Of a stretch of 16,257 bases of DNA, positions 1-5,663 are shown one piece after another (the stretch's first letter is position 1; every line of letters starts with the position of its first letter). The stretch lies in NCBI GenBank assembly GCA_964629645.1, contig CAZVSU010000060.1, forward strand, positions 1 to 16,257. Direction: 5' to 3'. The DNA comes from JAAKFL01 sp964629645 (GTDB lineage: Bacteria; Chlamydiota; Chlamydiia; Chlamydiales; SLFE01). The notes beneath the pieces were generated by a model. That model saw only the letters and a program-made list of their open reading frames with translations. It made no database searches and was not told the origin of the DNA. The position numbers and the translations under genes were made by a program.

Positions 1-48
1 CCGGCGGCTTAGAATTCGAATTTGTAGAAAAACTTTATTAACTAAGTA

Positions 49-978
49 CTAGGGGACGTCCTCAAGTTTCGCATGACTTAACTCGAGATTATTTTCCCTT
101 AAGTCTTTTATCCATGCATACCAGACAGCGCCTTGATAAAAGGCTGCCATTGGGAGGGCGGTTGCGATCTGCGTGATGATATCGGGAGGCGTGATGACCG
201 CAGATAGGACAAAAAGAATGACGAAAACCGGCGAGCGCCATTTAATTAAAGTTGCTGCCTTGATTTTACCGAAGTGAACAAGCATATAGAGAACGACGGC
301 GGACTCGGCCGCGGTGACAGTTGATAGTGTGATCATGACGGCATAGTCCAGGTAGTGTTTGACACTCCACATGTTTGTCCCTAGTCCGTCGTTAAAGCGA
401 GACAAAATCCCGTTGGTTAAAGGGATGACTCCCCAAAAAGCGGCGAAAACGCCGGCGGCCAATGCGGCCAGCGACCAAAATATAAAGGGGGCGATCCACT
501 GCTTCTCCTTTGGTTTAAGGCCAGGCAATAAAAATCGGAGGATGAAATATCCCCAGATCGGAGAGGAGAAAGCAGCAGATAGCCAAAGAGACACTTTGAA
601 AGCGCTGATCATGCCCTCCAAAGGACTGAGCACAACAAGCGGTGCGGCCCTCGTTTCGACCTCGGCGAACGCGCCCGAGGGAAGGTAGAGGGTGTCCTCT
701 TTCAATTCGACTCCCTTCGATTTGGCGACAATCGCGGCGTTATTGATTGGAATCAGAGCGGAAACTGCGCCTCGATTTCTGATGATCTGCTTTGAAACTC
801 GTGTGGTTTCAATCGGATTTCGTGGAGTGACTGACCCGGCCAGTAGAGGGTAAAACCAGTCGAAACAAGAGAAAATGACGCATGTTGCGATCAAAATCGT
901 AGCTAGGCAGTAAAGAAGAGTTTTTCTCAGCTCTTCGACGTGGTCCCAAAATGAAGGCGGGATCAACTGGCCATTCAT
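49..978 (-). CDS. tatC: Sec-independent protein translocase subunit TatC
   Basis: This 309-residue protein is the polytopic receptor of the twin-arginine translocase, which exports folded proteins across the inner membrane. The family N-terminus is present (FWDHVEELRKTLL, residues 10-22) before membrane helix 1 (about 20-45). Also present are PGLKPKE (152-158), with a Glu in the place of the conserved cytoplasmic Glu, and the late motif TPPDIITQIATALP (263-276). About six hydrophobic segments can be counted. It is longer than E. coli TatC (about 258 residues) mainly because the first periplasmic loop, residues 47-118, is roughly doubled. The ATG start overlaps the tatA stop as ATGA, so translation is probably coupled. 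No TatB-like gene lies nearby, so TatA may serve both roles. The family call is firm; the expanded loop is the odd feature. Confidence 0.94.
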   Translation of the reverse strand: MNGQLIPPSFWDHVEELRKTLLYCLATILIATCVIFSCFDWFYPLLAGSVTPRNPIETTRVSKQIIRNRGAVSALIPINNAAIVAKSKGVELKEDTLYLPSGAFAEVETRAAPLVVLSPLEGMISAFKVSLWLSAAFSSPIWGYFILRFLLPGLKPKEKQWIAPFIFWSLAALAAGVFAAFWGVIPLTNGILSRFNDGLGTNMWSVKHYLDYAVMITLSTVTAAESAVVLYMLVHFGKIKAATLIKWRSPVFVILFVLSAVITPPDIITQIATALPMAAFYQGAVWYAWIKDLRENNLELSHAKLEDVP

Positions 979-1127
979 TCTTTTGTTTCATCGTCCATGC
1001 CGGAGCACGCTTTTTTGAATTCTCGAATGCCCTTGCCAAGACTTTTGGCAAATTCGGGCAATTTTTTTCCACCGAAGAGAAGAAGCACAACGCAGAGTAT
1101 CACAATGATTTCGCCGGTTCCGATCAT
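975..1127 (-). CDS. tatA: Sec-independent translocase subunit TatA/TatE
   Basis: A 50-residue gene read directly from the minus strand. It starts at ATG 1127 with a GAGGTG Shine-Dalgarno eight bases upstream and stops at TGA 975-977, inside the tatC start (ATGA overlap). The protein has a short N-terminus, one membrane helix (residues 6-18, IIVILCVVLLLFG), the FGGKKLPEFAKSLGKG hinge and amphipathic helix (18-33), and a charged tail. This is the textbook TatA layout, with the Phe-Gly hinge at 18-19. It is shorter than E. coli TatA (about 89 residues) because the tail after the amphipathic helix is minimal. TatA oligomers form the translocation pore recruited by TatC. The adjacent tatC supports the call. 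TatA, TatB and TatE cannot always be told apart by sequence, but the absence of a second paralogue here favours a single TatA. Confidence 0.92.
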   Translation of the reverse strand: MIGTGEIIVILCVVLLLFGGKKLPEFAKSLGKGIREFKKACSGMDDETKE

Positions 1128-1143
1128 AGGGCACCTCATTTTT

Positions 1144-1164
1144 TATGGCTAAAATTAAGCCATA
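1144..1164. promoter_or_regulatory. Inverted repeat in the tatA / antiporter divergent intergenic region
   Basis: TATGGCT and AGCCATA form perfect 7-bp arms around a 7-base AT loop. The repeat lies 17 bp upstream of the tatA start in the 89-bp gap (1128-1216) between divergent genes. A second short repeat, AGTCT-TT-AGACT, follows at 1178-1189. No T-run follows the stem on either strand, so it is not a typical intrinsic terminator. It could be an operator or a 5'-leader hairpin of tatA. I could not place a convincing -35/-10 pair in this gap. Confidence 0.4.
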
Positions 1165-1216
1165 CCCCTTAAGATAGAGTCTTTAGACTTTATGCTCAAT
1201 CCTATCGGACAAGACC

Positions 1217-2749
1217 GTGCCTTTTTCTAAGCCGAAACCATTATTTCTATTTTTTATTTATCTCTTCCTTATTTTTGCCGTGACCGAGGTTCTCTACTAC
1301 GCGGCGCAAGACACTGGACTTGAAACGCCTCGGCATCATCTTATCCTCTCCGCCGACGGCTACAGCGAACCCGAGAGTGCGGGTGTCTTCAGCCAGCTTG
1401 TTCACCGGGTACAGGTGCAGCCTTTCAATCTCGTTTCGCTCACCATATTCGTTCTTGCAGTCACCCACACGCTTCTCTCTCACAAATTTGCTGTGGCATC
1501 GCATTGGATGATGGATCGCGAGGAGAAAAAAACAGGGCGCAGACAACCCTCTTTCGCCTCTGAAATGCTTTTGTTCATGAGCGAAGTCGAGGTTGTGTTC
1601 GGGCTGTGGGTGATCCCTCTCATGATCGCGATGTCATTTTATTTTGACTGGAGCACAGCGCTTTATTATTTGAATCATCAAGAATATACAGAGCCGCTTT
1701 TTGTCGTTGTGATCATGACGCTTGTCCAGACAAAGCCGATCTATCAGCTCGCCGAGGATTGCGTTAAAATGATTTCGCGGATCGGCGGGGGAACAGTGCG
1801 CGCTTGGTGGTTTTCCATCCTCACCGTAGGACCTTTTTTGGGCTCATTCATCACCGAACCGGGGGCCATGACGATCTCGGCAATTCTTCTTGGTCGGCAA
1901 TTTTACCGCTTGAACCCAAGTTATAAGCTCGCCTACGCCACTTTGGGGCTGCTTTTTGTCAATATTTCTGTCGGAGGCGTTTTCACAAATTTTGCCGCGC
2001 CGCCTGTTCTTATGGTGAGCAAGACATGGCATTGGAGCACAGCTTATATGGCCTCTCACTTTGGCTGGAAGGCAATTTTGGGCATCGTTTTGTCGAATAT
2101 TCTCTACTATCTAAGTTTTCGTTCAGAGTTTGAAGATCTGCAGAAACAAAAGACGTTCGAAGAAAAAGAAAAGCCCCTTTCAACATCGAAGCGAGAGCCT
2201 GTGCCCTTGTGGATTAGTATTGTGCACCTCACCTTTTTGGCCTGGACCGTCGTCCACTCCCATTACCCCGTTGTTTTTGTCGGGACATTTCTCCTCTTTT
2301 TAGGATTTTATAAAGCCACGCTTCCCTACCAAACGCACATTAACTTAAAAATGCCCATACTGGTCGGCTTTTTCTTGGCAGCGCTCATCGTGCATGGGGG
2401 GTTGCAGGCGTGGTGGATTGCCCCTCTCCTCAGCAGTGTTTCAAGCTCAACTCTGATGATCATTTCTTCGATCCTGACCGCTTTTAATGACAATGCGGAA
2501 ATCACCTATCTTGCGAGCCTGGTGCCCGGTTTTACTGATGTGATGAAATATGCTGTTGTGGCCGGAGCTGTGACCGGAGGGGGGCTAACCGTCATTGCAA
2601 ACGCTCCGAATCCGGCTGGTCAAGCGCTCCTATCTAAATATTTTCCTGACGGCGTTGCACCATTGAGCCTTTTTCTTTCAGCCATCGTTCCAACGCTGAT
2701 TGTAGGGGCGATCTTCTATACGTTCGGCATTTTGATACCGGAATTCTGA
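1217..2749 (+). CDS. Putative Na+/H+ antiporter (polytopic ion-transporter superfamily)
   Basis: A 510-residue integral membrane protein with roughly 10-12 hydrophobic segments and a charged cytoplasmic linker at residues 300-328. Landmarks are ITEPGAMTIS (212-221), GGVFTNFAAPPVL (253-265), TAFNDNAEITYLAS (421-434) and VIANAPNPAG (459-468). Two half-repeats, each with a membrane-embedded Asn/Asp/Pro-rich break, are typical of NhaD/ArsB-like ion transporters and of the family named putative Na+/H+ antiporter (I believe Pfam Na_H_antiport_3). The expected role is sodium or proton exchange across the inner membrane; the ion is not proven by sequence. The start is GTG 1217: the frame has a stop at 1184 and no ATG between, and no strong Shine-Dalgarno is visible. 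It diverges from tatA and converges on purB with a 34-bp coding overlap. Confidence 0.85.
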   Translation: MPFSKPKPLFLFFIYLFLIFAVTEVLYYAAQDTGLETPRHHLILSADGYSEPESAGVFSQLVHRVQVQPFNLVSLTIFVLAVTHTLLSHKFAVASHWMMDREEKKTGRRQPSFASEMLLFMSEVEVVFGLWVIPLMIAMSFYFDWSTALYYLNHQEYTEPLFVVVIMTLVQTKPIYQLAEDCVKMISRIGGGTVRAWWFSILTVGPFLGSFITEPGAMTISAILLGRQFYRLNPSYKLAYATLGLLFVNISVGGVFTNFAAPPVLMVSKTWHWSTAYMASHFGWKAILGIVLSNILYYLSFRSEFEDLQKQKTFEEKEKPLSTSKREPVPLWISIVHLTFLAWTVVHSHYPVVFVGTFLLFLGFYKATLPYQTHINLKMPILVGFFLAALIVHGGLQAWWIAPLLSSVSSSTLMIISSILTAFNDNAEITYLASLVPGFTDVMKYAVVAGAVTGGGLTVIANAPNPAGQALLSKYFPDGVAPLSLFLSAIVPTLIVGAIFYTFGILIPEF

Positions 2750-4137
2750 AAAAGGGGGTCGACCTCTTCTTTAAGAAACCTCTGCACCTGGTGCTCGGCA
2801 GCTCCCGTAAAGGATTCAGGGTTGTGATAGAGGTGAAGGTCATCTCGTTTTAAGTCGAAAGCGGGATCGTCCGCAATTCGTGCGAAGAGATCATTTTCTT
2901 TCCCCTCCGAATGGACAACATGGGCTGCGGCGTGGCTGTGACGGCGCAGTTTTTCGTGAAGCTTCTGACGGTCCCCCCCTTTTTTCACAGCGTCCATCAA
3001 AATATTTTCTGTTGCTATGAACGGAAGCTCGTCGCTCAACCGCCGCCGAATCACTTCCGGATTGACAGAGAGGTTGACCACGACTTTTTGTAATATGTTC
3101 AAAAGAGAGTCTGAAGTCAGAAAGAGCTCGGGGATCACAATCCGACGATTCGCAGAATCGTCTAAAGTGCGTTCCAGCCATTGCGTTGCGGCAGTGTGGG
3201 TGGCATTTTGACCATTGATCATCACAAAGCGGGAGAGGGAACAAAGGCGCTCGGAAAGCATAGGATTGCGCTTGTAGGGCATAGCCGAAGACCCCACTTG
3301 ATTGTTTTCAAACCCTTCGACCACTTCTTTCAGGTTGGATAAGAGGCGAATATCAGTTGCGAACTTATGGGTCGACGCGGCAAAACTGCTGAGAGTAGAG
3401 AAAATGGCAATGTCTTGCTTTCTTGTGTATGTCTGGCCGGAGATCGTATACACCCGCTTAAATCCCATTTTGAGGGCGATTTTATCGTCGAGCTCATCGA
3501 GTTTTTCGGTGTCGCCATTGAAAAGAGCGTCGAAGGAGGCTTGTGTCCCTGTCGCCCCTTTGGCGCCTAAAAAGCAAAGACTCTCGAGGCAGCGGGTCAG
3601 CTCATGAAAATCGGTCACAAAATCCTGCAGCCAGAGACAAGCTCGTTTTCCCACTGTGGTGAGCTGCGCGGGCTGAAAATGAGTGAAGCCAAGGCAAGGT
3701 AATGAACGGTACCGATCGGCAAACAAAGCCAGCTCATAAATGACGGTAGCCAGTTTTTTCAAAAGGAGCTTTAAGGCCTGCTGGATTTGAATGAGGTCGC
3801 CGTTGTCGGTGACGTAGCACGATGTTGAGCCAAGGTGGATGATAGGGGCTGCTTTTGGACACTGCTCGGCAAAGGCTTTGATGTGGGCCATCACATCGTG
3901 CAGGCAATCTGCCTCATAGGCATCAGCCGTTTCGAAATTGACCTTGTCTACTTTGGCACGGAGCTCTTCAATTTGGCCGTCAGTGATAGGCAGCCCTAGC
4001 TCTTGCTCGGCTTCAGCCAAAGCGACCCATAGTTTTCGCCAGGTGGAATATTTAAATTGGGGAGAAAAAAGAGTCCGCATTTCATTGCTGGCATATCGAC
4101 CGGAAAGCGGGCTGACGTAGTGCTCCTTATTCGACAT
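2716..4137 (-). CDS. purB: Adenylosuccinate lyase
   Basis: A complete 473-residue enzyme of the fumarase/aspartase superfamily. It releases fumarate from adenylosuccinate to give AMP, and from SAICAR to give AICAR. The family signature GSSAMPYKRNP (residues 282-292) carries the mobile catalytic-loop serines. HLGSTSCYVTDNGD (101-114) and GFTHFQPAQLTTVGKR (150-165) supply substrate-binding and histidine residues. From memory, the N-terminus (SPLSGRYASNEM), DVMAH, QTYTRKQDI, ERTLDDSANRR and the C-terminal FTGAAEHQVQRFLKEEV closely resemble the long animal/clostridial-type enzyme rather than the E. coli type. It is the last gene of the thrS operon, starting 11 bp inside the pgp6-like gene. The ribosome-binding site is weak, so translational coupling is likely. 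Its 3' end overlaps the convergent antiporter gene. Chlamydiae generally lack purine synthesis de novo, so a salvage role (IMP to AMP with PurA) is the likelier use. Confidence 0.97.
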   Translation of the reverse strand: MSNKEHYVSPLSGRYASNEMRTLFSPQFKYSTWRKLWVALAEAEQELGLPITDGQIEELRAKVDKVNFETADAYEADCLHDVMAHIKAFAEQCPKAAPIIHLGSTSCYVTDNGDLIQIQQALKLLLKKLATVIYELALFADRYRSLPCLGFTHFQPAQLTTVGKRACLWLQDFVTDFHELTRCLESLCFLGAKGATGTQASFDALFNGDTEKLDELDDKIALKMGFKRVYTISGQTYTRKQDIAIFSTLSSFAASTHKFATDIRLLSNLKEVVEGFENNQVGSSAMPYKRNPMLSERLCSLSRFVMINGQNATHTAATQWLERTLDDSANRRIVIPELFLTSDSLLNILQKVVVNLSVNPEVIRRRLSDELPFIATENILMDAVKKGGDRQKLHEKLRRHSHAAAHVVHSEGKENDLFARIADDPAFDLKRDDLHLYHNPESFTGAAEHQVQRFLKEEVDPLFQNSGIKMPNV

Positions 4138-4864
4138 ATTCGTTAATGGCCTCGATGTAGTCTTGGATTTGTGTTTTTTGCCTCTTCGTCACACGAGCTT
4201 TTTTTTCTGAAAGAAGGTTGAGGACCCGTTTAAGAAGGTGCAGTGCGAGCTCTCCTTGCTTACGCCTTCTTTGGTCCTGATCGGAAAGGGGAAAGCGTTC
4301 TCGGATCATTTTTAACAATTCGTCTTTCGACTGCCCTTGGTACTGCTGGACAATTTCGTGTTTTTCTTTTAGGTCCCCGTCTCGGCTTGCCAAGGTGTAG
4401 ACGGCTTGCCGCGGCATTGTTTCAATTTGCTGCCGAAGCGGAGAGGAAAGCGATTCGTAAAACTCGAAATATTGAAGAAAATTGTATGGGGTTTGGCGGT
4501 TGCCGTAGGTGGCCATCAGCCAAGAGGTAAAAGCGCCGTCACGGTACTGTTTTAAGATGTTTTGCGCTCTTTTGATTCTCTCTCCATGGAGAAGGGCCGC
4601 TTGATTGTTGATCGCCTTCACCTCAGAGGTGATCGAGAGTAAACTTTTAAAATCTTTGGGTATGTTTTCATCGCCGTGGGCGTATTCGTTCAAGATGGTT
4701 TCGAGCAGATCTTTTTCGTGAGGACTGAGTTCGCTCATGCCAAAAACCCCGGCAAAACCCGATAGATTGCCGCTTGCGGAACGCTCTGCCAGCGCAGCAG
4801 TTTTTGACGATTTTTTTTTGTTCTTGCTCAATCGCTCGGAAAGCAAAGTGTTCACTTGACTCAT
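4127..4864 (-). CDS. Chromosomal pGP6-D-like protein (chlamydial virulence-plasmid protein family)
   Basis: This 245-residue protein resembles chlamydial plasmid protein pGP6-D and its chromosomal relative next to parA (CT583 in C. trachomatis). Recalled shared stretches are a LLxGExIxxARxIL-like segment (here 91-104, LLHGERIKRAQNIL), a FTSWL...YN.L.YYE-like segment (112-136) and IP..AxYxLAxRxGDLKxK (149-168). The N-terminus (1-40) is Lys/Ser-rich and looks disordered; the rest is helical and basic. Residues 96-136 (QYRDGAFTSWL through YNFLQYFEFY) resemble helix-turn-helix DNA-binding segments, so a ParB-like partner role for the adjacent ParA is an inference. ATG 4864 has a good GGAGG ribosome site. 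It lies 22 bp after parA and overlaps purB by 11 bp, so it is clearly in the same operon. Confidence 0.9.
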   Translation of the reverse strand: MSQVNTLLSERLSKNKKKSSKTAALAERSASGNLSGFAGVFGMSELSPHEKDLLETILNEYAHGDENIPKDFKSLLSITSEVKAINNQAALLHGERIKRAQNILKQYRDGAFTSWLMATYGNRQTPYNFLQYFEFYESLSSPLRQQIETMPRQAVYTLASRDGDLKEKHEIVQQYQGQSKDELLKMIRERFPLSDQDQRRRKQGELALHLLKRVLNLLSEKKARVTKRQKTQIQDYIEAINEYVE

Positions 4865-4875
4865 GGAACCTCCGT

Positions 4876-4890
4876 GTAAAGCTGCTTTAC
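4876..4890. repeat. 15-bp perfect inverted repeat at the parA/pgp6-like junction
   Basis: GTAAAGC-T-GCTTTAC has 7-bp arms around one central base. It covers the parA stop codon and ends just upstream of the GGAGG ribosome site of the pgp6-like gene. On the mRNA it could form a 6-bp stem with a 3-base loop beside that site, affecting translation of the second gene. As DNA, its place inside a parA operon would suit a partner-protein or centromere-like site. It does not match the classical ParB parS (TGTTTCACGTGAAACA). One such repeat in 16 kb is not improbable by chance. Confidence 0.5.
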
Positions 4891-5651
4891 ATTTTGTCTA
4901 ATAATTCAACGGTCAGCGCTTTGTAATCATCAGCGGCGCGGCAATTTGGATGCGCGTCAAACACAGGCTTTCCATAAATGGCCGCCTCGGAAACGGAAAT
5001 ATCGCGGCGAATCTTTGTTTTAAGGGCTTTTTGTGGAAACGTGCTGTCGATCACATCGAGAAAAGCGGTGTTGCTTTTTCCTCTCGTATTCCAAAATGAC
5101 ATCACAACACCCAGAGTGCTCAGCGGGTGCCTCTGTCCGATGTGGTCGATAAATTGCGATAGTCTTTCAAGACCTTTAATGCTGTAGAATTCCGGAGTCG
5201 AACAGACGAGTGTGTGGTCCGCTGCGATCAATGCCGATTCTGTGAGCCAGCAAAGGGAGGGGGGGGTGTCGATAATCACGATGTCGTAACTAAGAGGCTT
5301 TATGATTTCATGCAGTCGTTCGTGGGAGTAGCGATCAGCTGCCAAGTTGCCTGTCACCTCCACCCTTTCCAGCCAGGTATCGGCAGGAATCAGGTCGAGC
5401 CTTTCAATTCCGGTGGAGCGGATTACCTCTTCAACGGGCTTATTCCCTTGCAGCACAGGAGCTGCGCTGTCGAATTCGTCGGGATCGAAGCCGAGGCCTG
5501 TTGTGAGATTGGCCTGCGAGTCAAAGTCGACAAGAAGCACCTTTTTGTTATGAAAAAGAGACAGAGCGCTGCCAAAGTGAAGTGCAGTCGAGGTTTTTGC
5601 AGTTCCTCCTTTGAAACTGCTGATGGCAATGATTGTCTGTTTTGATGACAT
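4887..5651 (-). CDS. parA: ParA/Soj-family partition ATPase
   Basis: A 254-residue ATPase of the ParA/MinD class. The deviant Walker A motif FKGGTAKTS (residues 13-21) has the signature lysine K14 and the catalytic-loop K19. LLVDFDSQANLT (39-50) gives the A' aspartate, and DIVIIDTPP (123-131) the Walker B motif. C-terminal landmarks are KTKIRRDISVSEAAIYGKPVF (211-231) and a YxAL helix (243-246), both typical of the plasmid/chromosome partition subgroup rather than MinD; no amphipathic MinD tail is present. Such proteins form ATP-dependent dimers on DNA that move a partner-bound cargo. It matches chlamydial CT582 and the plasmid pGP5-D family by context. ATG 5651 has a GGAG site nine bases upstream, 12 bp after thrS, and the pgp6-like partner follows. 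Confidence 0.95.
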   Translation of the reverse strand: MSSKQTIIAISSFKGGTAKTSTALHFGSALSLFHNKKVLLVDFDSQANLTTGLGFDPDEFDSAAPVLQGNKPVEEVIRSTGIERLDLIPADTWLERVEVTGNLAADRYSHERLHEIIKPLSYDIVIIDTPPSLCWLTESALIAADHTLVCSTPEFYSIKGLERLSQFIDHIGQRHPLSTLGVVMSFWNTRGKSNTAFLDVIDSTFPQKALKTKIRRDISVSEAAIYGKPVFDAHPNCRAADDYKALTVELLDKM

Positions 5652-5663
5652 GCTTAGGCTCCG

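Noticed and set aside
1..48. Possible end of another gene or terminator at the left edge
   Set aside because: These 48 bases after the tatC stop show no readable frame, stem-loop or motif that I can support.
809..1090. 93-residue minus-strand frame over the tatA/tatC junction
   Set aside because: The same DNA encodes an unmistakable 50-residue TatA in another frame with a good ribosome site.
1144..1164. Inverted repeat upstream of tatA as a rho-independent terminator
   Set aside because: The stem is AT-rich and no T-run follows it on either strand.
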